The notes beneath the pieces were generated by a model. It ran no database searches, was not told where the DNA came from, and was given only the letters and a program-made list of their open reading frames with translations. A stretch of 48,297 nucleotides of DNA from Spirosoma sp. 48-14 (GTDB taxonomy: Bacteria; Bacteroidota; Bacteroidia; Cytophagales; Spirosomataceae): assembly GCF_001898575.1 (NCBI RefSeq), contig NZ_MKUD01000037.1, positions 74,716-123,012 of the forward strand. The letters run 5' to 3'. The position numbers were made by a program, and so were the translations under genes. Of the stretch, positions 1-7,348 are shown piece by piece; the stretch's first letter is position 1; each line of letters opens with the position of its first letter.

Positions 1-873
1 TCGGCAATGGTACGGACGGGCGAGCGCGTACCGATGAATCTGCTGATCGACATTCTTCGGGGTTCGCGCAGCCAGCAGGTATTGCAGGGAGGATACGACC
101 AGATAAAAACCTACGGAGCCGGACGCGACATTCGGTTTGAAGACTGGCGAAATTACCTGCATCAGCTCATCAACATCGGGGTTATCGAAATCGCTTACGA
201 CCAGCATTATGCGTTACGGCGGGGTATTCTGGCCGACCAGGTTCTATATAGCGGTCGAAAAATAGATCTGGTTCGACCCGACGACGCGCCCAAACCAGTG
301 GCCGAAAAGCCCAGAACCAAAACCGAGTCGCAGCGAGATGAACTTTTCGAACGGCTCCGGGTTCTGCGCAAGCAACTCGCCGACGAGCAGAATGTGCCAG
401 CCTACGTTATCTTCACCGACACGACCCTCGAAGATATGGCCCGCCAGAAGCCGACGACTCCCGATGCCTTACGGAATGTCAGTGGGGTGGGTGAACGTAA
501 ACTTCAGTTGTTCGGGAAGCAGTTTCTGGACGAGATTGTAGGGTATGTGCGGGGACGTGCACAAGCCGGAGAAAAACCGAAAGGTTCGACCCAGCTACTC
601 ACGCTTGACCTCTATAATAGAGGCCTGTCGATTGAGGAAATTGCGGTCGAGCGCCAGCTCACAAGCGGCTCTGTAGCCAGCCATCTGGTACAACTTTCCC
701 GGTCGGGCTACGACATCGATTTGGCCTCATTAATTGACCCTTATGAGCGCCGGGAAATTGAAAAAGCCATCGGCGTAGTTGGCATCGAAGAAGGGCGCTT
801 AAAAGCTGTTTACGAGTATTTAGGCGGCAAATACGACTATGGCAAACTGACCCTGGTTGCGGGTCTGCAATAA
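1..873 (+). CDS. recQ: ATP-dependent DNA helicase RecQ, C-terminal part (5' end outside window)
   Basis: The frame is open from base 1, so the gene starts upstream and only the C-terminal third is present. The visible part begins in the RQC winged-helix domain: the VLRGS-type segment appears as IDILRGSRSQQV, followed by the YGAGRD stretch and a W-containing helix. Around residues 110-185 comes an HRDC domain (FERLRVLRKQLADEQNVPAYVIF, then the GVGERKLQLFG helix-hairpin-helix). The last part is a helix-turn-helix resembling the HTH_40 module of Bacteroidota RecQ proteins. The helicase motor is not in the window. RecQ unwinds DNA 3'-5' in recombination repair. A terminator-like hairpin follows about 100 bp downstream. 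Confidence 0.88.
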   Translation, partial: SAMVRTGERVPMNLLIDILRGSRSQQVLQGGYDQIKTYGAGRDIRFEDWRNYLHQLINIGVIEIAYDQHYALRRGILADQVLYSGRKIDLVRPDDAPKPVAEKPRTKTESQRDELFERLRVLRKQLADEQNVPAYVIFTDTTLEDMARQKPTTPDALRNVSGVGERKLQLFGKQFLDEIVGYVRGRAQAGEKPKGSTQLLTLDLYNRGLSIEEIAVERQLTSGSVASHLVQLSRSGYDIDLASLIDPYERREIEKAIGVVGIEEGRLKAVYEYLGGKYDYGKLTLVAGLQ

Positions 874-975
874 AGATATAATCCTGTTTTCAGTAGTACC
901 GTTGGATAATTCTTAGAGACCAGATTTGGTATATACCAGATAATCAGCTAAATTCGTTTCAGTAAAGATTACGAG

Positions 976-1000
976 CCCGTTACTACTGTGCGGGTTTTTT
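976..1000 (+). terminator. Rho-independent terminator after recQ
   Basis: A short stem (CCCGT at 976-980 pairing with GCGGG at 990-994, one G-U pair) is followed directly by TTTTTT at 995-1000. It covers the GTG at 988, which would otherwise be the most upstream start of the next gene, so that GTG is unlikely to be the real start. Confidence 0.6.
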
Positions 1001-1062
1001 CGTCTCTATGTCTCACAACAACTACTATAATTTTGATTAAAGAAGTAAGTTTTTCACTGCTC

Positions 1063-2154
1063 ATGGCTACCATGAAGCCGGGGATTGGCGTCACTACGCT
1101 ACCAAGTTGGTCCCCACTTTTCGGAGCCGATACGAGCCGGGTACTTCCGTTATCAAGCGGGCTGAACAACCCTCAATTACTAGTCGTTGATTCGACCAAA
1201 CGCCTGTTTCCAATTTATTTCTGTGGCGAAGAAGTACCCGTCAATGAACCCCGCGTATCGCGCCGATGGGCACAAACGCTACGCAATTATGGTGCCCAGG
1301 AAGCTTTTCTGATGGATCTTCGGACCAAAGCGTCTGAATTCTTCCCCATTATTGACCCCATCTTACGGAAGTACAAAATTCCCCGCGATTTTCGGTTTAT
1401 GCCGCTGGCCGAAAGTGCGCTCAACAACCACAGCGTATCGTATAAAGGAGCCGCCGGGTATTGGCAGATCATGCCAGGAACAGCCCGCGAGCTGGGATTG
1501 AAAGTAAGTGGTAAGGTGGATGAACGCCGTGACCTTCAGAAATCAACGGTAGCGGTTTGTCGGCACTTGCACCAGTTGTACAAAGTACTGGGTTCCTGGA
1601 CGCTGGTAGCCGCAGCCTACAACGGAGGGATCACGCACGTTATGAACAAGATGGAGCAGCAAGGCCATTCGAATTATTACCGGCTTCGGCTTCACCGCGA
1701 AACCAGTTCTTATCTGTTCCAGATTCTGGCATTTAAAGAACTGCTGACCAACCCCCGCCAGTATGCGTTGCTGCTTAGTGGGTCAACGATTGCCGAGCTG
1801 ACCAAACCCCTACCGAGCTGGCATAAGCCGTTGGCTGTTCCCAGAAAGATCAAGGATGCTCCGACTATCGAGCTGATTGATGAAGAGTATACATCGCCAA
1901 TCTGGGGTCCTCGACCAAACAATGCATTAACCAAAGCACCGTCAGATACCGATCAGTTGATTGCCAGTGCCGCTCTGGTAAAACATACACCAAATGCACC
2001 AGATGCTGCTCTGGAAAAACAGGGCGCTCACTTGCCCATCAAAAAACTCATGATGGGGCTGATGGTACTCCGTTTCCGTCGCCCTCGTATTCTCCAGCTG
2101 AAGCAGGGAGAGGGCGAAGGCATACGGCCACTGCACTTCTGGGATTGGTTGTAG
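1063..2154 (+). CDS. MltD-like lytic transglycosylase, paralogue 1
   Basis: Predicted murein lytic transglycosylase cleaving the MurNAc-GlcNAc bond of peptidoglycan. The SLT core is clear: FMPLAESALNNHSVS with the catalytic Glu in the ES pair (Glu117 counted from ATG 1063), then GAAGYWQIMPGTARELGL, VDERRDLQKST and LGSWTLVAAAYNGG. This is the MltD/Slt family 1 layout. The start is uncertain. GTG 988 lies in the recQ terminator; TTG 1033 would add MIKEVSFSLL, a poor signal-peptide-like segment; ATG 1063 is the conservative choice but gives no clear export signal. Unlike the two paralogues that follow, it lacks the roughly 110-residue C-terminal beta-rich domain and ends in a basic, low-conservation tail. 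Confidence 0.85.
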   Translation: MATMKPGIGVTTLPSWSPLFGADTSRVLPLSSGLNNPQLLVVDSTKRLFPIYFCGEEVPVNEPRVSRRWAQTLRNYGAQEAFLMDLRTKASEFFPIIDPILRKYKIPRDFRFMPLAESALNNHSVSYKGAAGYWQIMPGTARELGLKVSGKVDERRDLQKSTVAVCRHLHQLYKVLGSWTLVAAAYNGGITHVMNKMEQQGHSNYYRLRLHRETSSYLFQILAFKELLTNPRQYALLLSGSTIAELTKPLPSWHKPLAVPRKIKDAPTIELIDEEYTSPIWGPRPNNALTKAPSDTDQLIASAALVKHTPNAPDAALEKQGAHLPIKKLMMGLMVLRFRRPRILQLKQGEGEGIRPLHFWDWL

Positions 2155-2179
2155 TCCATTAAAATCACCTATATGTCAC

Positions 2180-2212
2180 CGCAGAAAGCCGCTTCAGAAG
2201 CGGCTTTCTGCG
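2180..2212 (+). terminator. Strong hairpin terminator after paralogue 1
   Basis: A perfect 15-bp stem (CGCAGAAAGCCGCTT at 2180-2194 with its complement at 2198-2212) has a 3-nt loop and is followed by a T-rich stretch (TTTATGTTTTTC). It separates the first transglycosylase gene from the next two. Confidence 0.8.
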
Positions 2213-2340
2213 TTTATGTTTTTCAATAGATTGCAACATTCAACGTGTCATAATAGAAAACATAGAAACTATATCGTTACTATAGACTTTTATTTACGTC
2301 TAAACAAACAGTAACCCATACATGGAAAGATTACTGTTTA

Positions 2341-3579
2341 ATGAACTTGTTAGCCTCTTTTTCATTGGCAACGGGTCTGGTTGTGGCGTGTGTTTCAGTC
2401 TCCAATGAGTTGCTTCCACTATCAGCAAACAGGCCGCTAACCCATCAAAATAGTCTGCACTCGCCCTTTGATCCGGGGCTGACCCGACTCTTGCCTTCCG
2501 TTTATTTCTGCGGAGAATCGGTGCCGTTACATGAAGAATCGGTCGCCCGTCGATTGGTATCCGCTCTAGCGCATAATACAGCTCAAAATCAGGCTATTTA
2601 CCGGATGCGGCAACGCGCGGCTGTCTTTTTCCCAATTATCGAACCGATTCTGCTCAAGCATAATATACCGCTGGATTTCAAGTATTTGCCATTGGTCGAA
2701 AGTGCACTAACGGGCATGGCGGTATCGCCTAAAGGTGCCGTTGGGTATTGGCAGTTTATGCCTGCAACAGCACGAGAACTGGGGCTTATTATTGAACCAG
2801 GACGTGACGAACGCCGGAACCTGGTCAAATCGACGAATGCCGCCTGCCGGTATCTACGGTATCTGTATAATCGCCTGGGCTCCTGGACCTTAGCGGCAGC
2901 CGCCTATAATAATGGTATCGGTGCCTTATTAGGAAACATCCGTCGCCAGCAACAGCGTGATTACTACTACCTGCGCCTGAATGCCGAAACGGGCAAATAT
3001 TTATACCGGATTCTGGCGTTTAAAGAGCTGTTTTCCAACTATCGATCGTACCGGCAACTCATTCCCGAGCAAATGATGGCGTACTTGAGTGAGCCGCTGA
3101 CTCCTCCTGATGAACGTGACCAGGACGAACCCATCTTATCGGAGTCGCTCATCAATACCGTGACAGAGAACGCCATTGAAGCCCCTGATGAAGAAGTAGC
3201 GCAAACCACTACAGGGAAACCCAAAGATATACCTCTACCAAACGCAGCCGATGTATTCCGGGAGGGAATCAAGGCTAAACTGATCGAATCATCGGGAGCA
3301 CGACGAGGAGCCACCTGGGTATTCCACCTGACTCGCAACGGAATGGCCGATGGCAAACCTGTTGAAGAAGGTGATGTACTGTACGCCGTCGTTGAAGATG
3401 TGGATCCCAAAACCGATAAACTTTATTTACGTGCCGACAAACTTTATTCAGCCACCGAAAAGCATACGTACAATCTGGCGTTAACTGCCATAGATGCCTC
3501 AACTGGCCGCACGGGTATCAGGCTATCGGAAGTCGACCAGGTTAAAGCGGGTTGGATTCTAACCTGGAAAGCGCTGTAA
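2341..3579 (+). CDS. MltD-like lytic transglycosylase, paralogue 2
   Basis: Second member of the tandem family. The N-terminal 20-30 residues are hydrophobic and fit an export signal. The conserved YFCGESVPLHEESVARRL segment precedes the SLT core: YLPLVESALTGMAVSPKGA with catalytic Glu120, GYWQFMPATARELGL, and LGSWTLAAAAYNNGIG. After an acidic linker (about residues 255-295) comes a C-terminal domain of about 110 residues (VFREGIKAKL to ILTWKAL) with alternating beta strands. It is shared with paralogue 3 and absent from paralogue 1. I do not recognise that domain; its G(x)V(x)EGDVLYAVV pattern suggests a small beta-barrel-like fold. Probably periplasmic or outer-membrane peptidoglycan remodelling. 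Confidence 0.88.
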   Translation: MNLLASFSLATGLVVACVSVSNELLPLSANRPLTHQNSLHSPFDPGLTRLLPSVYFCGESVPLHEESVARRLVSALAHNTAQNQAIYRMRQRAAVFFPIIEPILLKHNIPLDFKYLPLVESALTGMAVSPKGAVGYWQFMPATARELGLIIEPGRDERRNLVKSTNAACRYLRYLYNRLGSWTLAAAAYNNGIGALLGNIRRQQQRDYYYLRLNAETGKYLYRILAFKELFSNYRSYRQLIPEQMMAYLSEPLTPPDERDQDEPILSESLINTVTENAIEAPDEEVAQTTTGKPKDIPLPNAADVFREGIKAKLIESSGARRGATWVFHLTRNGMADGKPVEEGDVLYAVVEDVDPKTDKLYLRADKLYSATEKHTYNLALTAIDASTGRTGIRLSEVDQVKAGWILTWKAL

Positions 3580-3671
3580 ATGAACCTCTCCCCTTTTCCT
3601 GACACACGCATTACTGAACTAAACCGCTCGTTTGATTCGTTGTCTAAAGGTCCAACCAATCGACTTTTGTT

Positions 3672-4910
3672 TTGAGAATAGCGACAATAGGTACGATGCT
3701 GGCTGCTTTGAGCGTTAGTTTGCTCATACTACCCGCATCAGCGCAGAAGAAAGTAGCTTTGGCAACGGCCAAATATGAACGTAGAAAACCATTACCTCCA
3801 CGTCCACTGGTTGGCCCACAGCGGTTGCATTTTTGCGGTGAAATTGTTCCTACCGAACAGGGCGAAGTGTCAGCCAAACTAGCGCTGGCCCTGGCAGGTA
3901 GCTCAGGCTATGTTCAGCATGTAAATGAATTGAAAGCTCGTTCAGCTCCTTTTTTTGCGGTTATCGAGCCAATTCTGGCCCGATATACTATCCCCAATGA
4001 TTTTAAATACCTGCCGCTCATCGAAAGCGCCTGGCAATCGAACGCCGTTTCGTCGGCCGGAGCGATTGGCTATTGGCAGTTTATGGACGATACAGCGCAG
4101 GATATGGGGCTTTCGATTGCAGCGGGCAACGACGAACGCACCGATCTCCGTAAATCGACCGAAGCAGCCTGTAAATACCTGCGATTTCTGCACCAGAAAT
4201 TAGGCTCTTGGACATTGGTTGCGGCAGCTTATAATGGGGGAGTTGGCATGGTACAACGTAAAATCACCAAGTCGGGCCACCGGGATTATTACGCCATGAG
4301 CCTTAATTCCGAAACCGCTTACTACCTCTACCGGATTCTGGCCATGAAAGAGCTGTTCACCAATCCAATGTACGGGGTTGGCTCAGCAGGTATCATGCTG
4401 GCCTCGTCAGGGCAGGCATACGAGCGTGAACGCGAACAGGCCCGGCGTATGGGCTGGCTTCAGGACGAAGATCCAGATCCCGTTGGCGTTCCTATTGAAT
4501 CGTTCTCGGACGCAGGCAAAGCTCAAAAAAATGAGGCCATGCTTATGGACAGCTTACTGGTGGAGCTACTGAAGGCAAAACCGAAAGCATCACCGGTTTT
4601 TACGGGCGATGCCGTGGCCAGACTACTCAAAGCTGGTCAGCCTAAAGTTGGGCAAAGCTGGGCGTTTGCTCTGACCGAAGCGGTTCAGATTGGCGAGGAT
4701 GAGCTACAGGCGGGCGACCTACTCTATGCCGTTGTCGATGACGTGGACACCCAGGGGAATTTATTTCTGCGAGCTACGAAAGCCATTTCAGCCCAAACAA
4801 AAACAGCTATCCCGATCACTCTGATCGCCATGAACCCGGTTACGGGATTAGCTGGCGTTCCTCGCCCAAAGGCAGTTAAGCCAGGCTGGGTAGTGCAGTG
4901 GAAATTATAA
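3672..4910 (+). CDS. MltD-like lytic transglycosylase, paralogue 3
   Basis: Third tandem paralogue, 92 bp after the second with no obvious terminator between, so the two may be co-transcribed. It starts with TTG 3672, giving MRIATIGTMLAALSVSLLIL and PASAQ, a good signal peptide with cleavage after ASA. ATG 3696 is an alternative but removes the n-region arginine. Catalytic Glu118 lies in YLPLIESAWQSNAVSSAGA, followed by GYWQFMDDTAQDMGL and LGSWTLVAAAYNGGVG. The C-terminal domain (VARLLKAGQ to WVVQWKL) matches that of paralogue 2. The stop lies 21 bp from the end of the convergent photolyase gene. Confidence 0.88.
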   Translation: MRIATIGTMLAALSVSLLILPASAQKKVALATAKYERRKPLPPRPLVGPQRLHFCGEIVPTEQGEVSAKLALALAGSSGYVQHVNELKARSAPFFAVIEPILARYTIPNDFKYLPLIESAWQSNAVSSAGAIGYWQFMDDTAQDMGLSIAAGNDERTDLRKSTEAACKYLRFLHQKLGSWTLVAAAYNGGVGMVQRKITKSGHRDYYAMSLNSETAYYLYRILAMKELFTNPMYGVGSAGIMLASSGQAYEREREQARRMGWLQDEDPDPVGVPIESFSDAGKAQKNEAMLMDSLLVELLKAKPKASPVFTGDAVARLLKAGQPKVGQSWAFALTEAVQIGEDELQAGDLLYAVVDDVDTQGNLFLRATKAISAQTKTAIPITLIAMNPVTGLAGVPRPKAVKPGWVVQWKL

Positions 4911-4931
4911 GTCTGCTCCCCAACCTGTGCG

Positions 4932-6251
4932 CTAATCTTCTTGCTGGTTTAACGCCTTTTTGTAGGTTGTGATGGCCCGCTCGCGAACCATGGCATGATC
5001 AACCATAGGCTTGGTGTATTTCGGACTTCCGAACTCAGGCACCCAGCGCCGAATATAAACTTCGTTCGGGTCAAACTTTTCGGCCTGTAGAATCGGATTG
5101 AATACCCGGAAATAAGGAGCCGCGTCGGTACCCGAACCCGCTGCCCATTGCCAGCCTCCATTGTTGGCCGATAGGTCGTAATCGCGCAATTTTTTGGCAA
5201 AATAGGCTTCGCCCCACCGCCAGTCGATCAGCAGGTGTTTACACAGAAAACTAGCCGTGATCATTCTTACCCGATTATGCATCCAGCCTATCGTGTTTAA
5301 TTGGCGCATCCCGGCATCTACAATAGGGTAGCCCGTTTGCCCTTCACACCATTTCGCAAACTCCTCTTCGTTATTCCGCCAGTCAATCCGGTCGTATTTA
5401 GGGAGGAATGAGTTTTTTTCAACGTGTGGAAAATGATGCAGTACCTGAAAGTAGAAATCGCGCCAGCAAAGCTCATTCAGGAAGGTACTCTCGTCGGCGG
5501 CTTTCGCCTGTCGGGCTAGTTCCCGGATACTAATTGTACCGAACCGCAGATGAATGCTCAACTGACTGGTTCCATGCTGTAAGGCAGGCAAATCACGCGT
5601 TTTTTTGTAGCCGTTCAGCAACGCATCCGACACGGTACGATCTGGAAAAGGTTCACCTACCGGCTTGAAATTCAATTCGGCCAGTGTAAGCATGCGTTCG
5701 GGCTGGGTTTTCCAGAAATGCGAGAAATACCGTTCGGTTGGGTAGGCCCGGAGGTAGAATTCGGTCAACTCCTCGCGCCACTTTTTACTATACGGCGTAA
5801 AAACCGTGTAGGGCGCTTTTTTGCCACTAAGAATTTCATCCCGATCAAAAATAGTCTGGTCTTTACTCGTATGAAACCCTATTCCCTGTTCATTCAACAG
5901 CTCGCCAACCGCTTTATCCCGCTCTTTGGCATACACTTCATAATCGTAGTTCGTAAACACGTCATCGATGGGATACTGCTGGATTAGCTCCTTCCATACA
6001 GCAATTGGATGCCCGTATCGCACGATGAGCGTTGACCCCATGGCCGTCAGTTCAGCCTGTAGTCGATTGATTTCCTGAACGATAAAATCAACGCGTCGGT
6101 CAGTTCGATCATCCAGTGCATCCAGAATCGTACGGTCAAAAATAAAAACGGGTAAAACAGGGCGGCCACTTTTAAGTGCGTGGTATAAAGCAGCATTATC
6201 GTGCAGACGTAAATCGCGCCGGAGCCAAACCAGTGATAGAGTTTCGGTCAT
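4932..6251 (-). CDS. phrB: Deoxyribodipyrimidine photolyase / cryptochrome family
   Basis: FAD-dependent light-driven repair of cyclobutane pyrimidine dimers is the likely role. The 439-residue length and layout fit class I photolyase. The N-terminal Rossmann-like antenna domain begins LVWLRRDLRLHDNAALYHAL, with the FIFDRTILD strand. The C-terminal FAD-binding domain contains ELCWRDFYFQVLHHFPHV, GYPIVDAGMRQLNTIGWMHN, RVRMITASFLCKHLLIDW, and the signature NNGGWQWAAGSGTDAAPYFR. A blue-light receptor role cannot be excluded from sequence alone. The gene is convergent with the transglycosylase cluster. Confidence 0.9.
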   Translation of the reverse strand: MTETLSLVWLRRDLRLHDNAALYHALKSGRPVLPVFIFDRTILDALDDRTDRRVDFIVQEINRLQAELTAMGSTLIVRYGHPIAVWKELIQQYPIDDVFTNYDYEVYAKERDKAVGELLNEQGIGFHTSKDQTIFDRDEILSGKKAPYTVFTPYSKKWREELTEFYLRAYPTERYFSHFWKTQPERMLTLAELNFKPVGEPFPDRTVSDALLNGYKKTRDLPALQHGTSQLSIHLRFGTISIRELARQAKAADESTFLNELCWRDFYFQVLHHFPHVEKNSFLPKYDRIDWRNNEEEFAKWCEGQTGYPIVDAGMRQLNTIGWMHNRVRMITASFLCKHLLIDWRWGEAYFAKKLRDYDLSANNGGWQWAAGSGTDAAPYFRVFNPILQAEKFDPNEVYIRRWVPEFGSPKYTKPMVDHAMVRERAITTYKKALNQQED

Positions 6252-6268
6252 TCGTTAGGTGGTTTGGT

Positions 6269-6302
6269 TGCGCAACAATTCGTCAACGAAAAATGTTGCG
6301 CA
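6269..6302 (-). terminator. Hairpin between DUF4249 gene and photolyase gene
   Basis: TGCGCAACA at 6269-6277 pairs with TGTTGCGCA at 6294-6302, with partly paired A/T positions inside. It starts 11 bp past the stop of the upstream DUF4249 gene and probably ends that operon before the photolyase gene. Confidence 0.5.
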
Positions 6303-6313
6303 GCCAATCCACC

Positions 6314-7345
6314 TTATTGCCACCCATCAGGTTCGGTTATGGGTACTGGGCCGTAGGTATTGCGACAGTCGCCGTCGGGTAAAATCTGACTGGCAATGTA
6401 ACTGTTAACTGCGGGATAAAAGGGGGCACTATAGTTCATCATACGCAATCGTTTCCGGGTAATCGACGTAACGGCAAAATACCCACGAGCTACGTCGGAT
6501 GGATCGTTCGCGTTGACAACATTACCCGTTACAGGCGCCGGTAATGGGTCAAAAATACTTCCGGTCCGGGCGTTTTGCTGCTGATAGAGCTTCCAGAACT
6601 GGTAATTTGCCTGCGTCATACCATATTGTTGTATTTCAACCAGTTGAGGCCCCAACGTATAAACAGGTATCCGGAGTACAAACCGATTTCGGATGGAATT
6701 ACCATTAATTGCTTCATCACTATAAATATTCACAACATTGGTCGATTCGGTCGTCCAGCATCGGGTGTAGCATTTGTTTGGACTGCCCAGCGAGCAGGGC
6801 ACACCGAGTGAAAGCCGATTTGTATAGCCATAGCCTGTCCAGCGATAGTAGTTTTTTTCGTTCGCCGGATCAATCGTATTGACACCGTATGAGACAGCAT
6901 ACGGTTTAACCACATTATTTGTTTTAACCAACTGACTGGAAATACTGTCAATTACGGGCACAGCGGGCATCTGCTCGGGTTTCGTTACATAGCGTTTACC
7001 ATCGTTCAACACAACCGTTAAACTATACGAACGGCCCACCTGCCCCCGAAATGTGCTATCAATAGTTTGATACAGTCCAGATCCCATCATCACAAAGCGC
7101 GTCGACCGCCCCTGATCATCAGCCAGACTTACCTGTGCTTCCCGAACATATTGATCAGCCGGATTCTGCCCTCCACTCGTATAATTTCCGGTATAGGTCA
7201 ATCGTATCGTATAGGGGGGGGCTTCGTTGGTAATCTGCCCTTCCACAACCAGCCGGGGAGATTCTGCACGAATAGGTAGCTCGACCCGGTCGATACAGGC
7301 CATAAACGCCGTCAGAAGCAGGATATAACTTAGGAACTGGCGCAT
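6314..7345 (-). CDS. DUF4249 family outer-membrane lipoprotein
   Basis: The N-terminus MRQFLSYILLLTAFMAC is a lipoprotein signal with the lipid-acceptor Cys at residue 17. The mature start (VELPIRAESPRLVVEGQITN, then YTIRLTYTGNY) is the typical DUF4249 opening, and the roughly 340-residue length fits. DUF4249 proteins are known mainly in Bacteroidota, encoded next to TonB-dependent receptors; their role is undetermined, perhaps surface capture of a substrate. Here only 3 bp separate it from the receptor gene upstream, so translation is probably coupled. Several cysteines cluster in the middle (CSLGSPNKCYTRCW) and may form disulfides. Confidence 0.87.
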   Translation of the reverse strand: MRQFLSYILLLTAFMACIDRVELPIRAESPRLVVEGQITNEAPPYTIRLTYTGNYTSGGQNPADQYVREAQVSLADDQGRSTRFVMMGSGLYQTIDSTFRGQVGRSYSLTVVLNDGKRYVTKPEQMPAVPVIDSISSQLVKTNNVVKPYAVSYGVNTIDPANEKNYYRWTGYGYTNRLSLGVPCSLGSPNKCYTRCWTTESTNVVNIYSDEAINGNSIRNRFVLRIPVYTLGPQLVEIQQYGMTQANYQFWKLYQQQNARTGSIFDPLPAPVTGNVVNANDPSDVARGYFAVTSITRKRLRMMNYSAPFYPAVNSYIASQILPDGDCRNTYGPVPITEPDGWQ

Positions 7346-7348
7346 GGT

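Noticed and set aside
988..1062. GTG 988 as the start of the first transglycosylase
   Set aside because: It lies within the recQ terminator hairpin/T run; a start at 1033 or 1063 is more plausible.
3642..3669. Promoter TTG-19-GACTTTTG before transglycosylase 3
   Set aside because: It has one mismatch and would place the transcript start after the TTG start codon favoured by the signal peptide.
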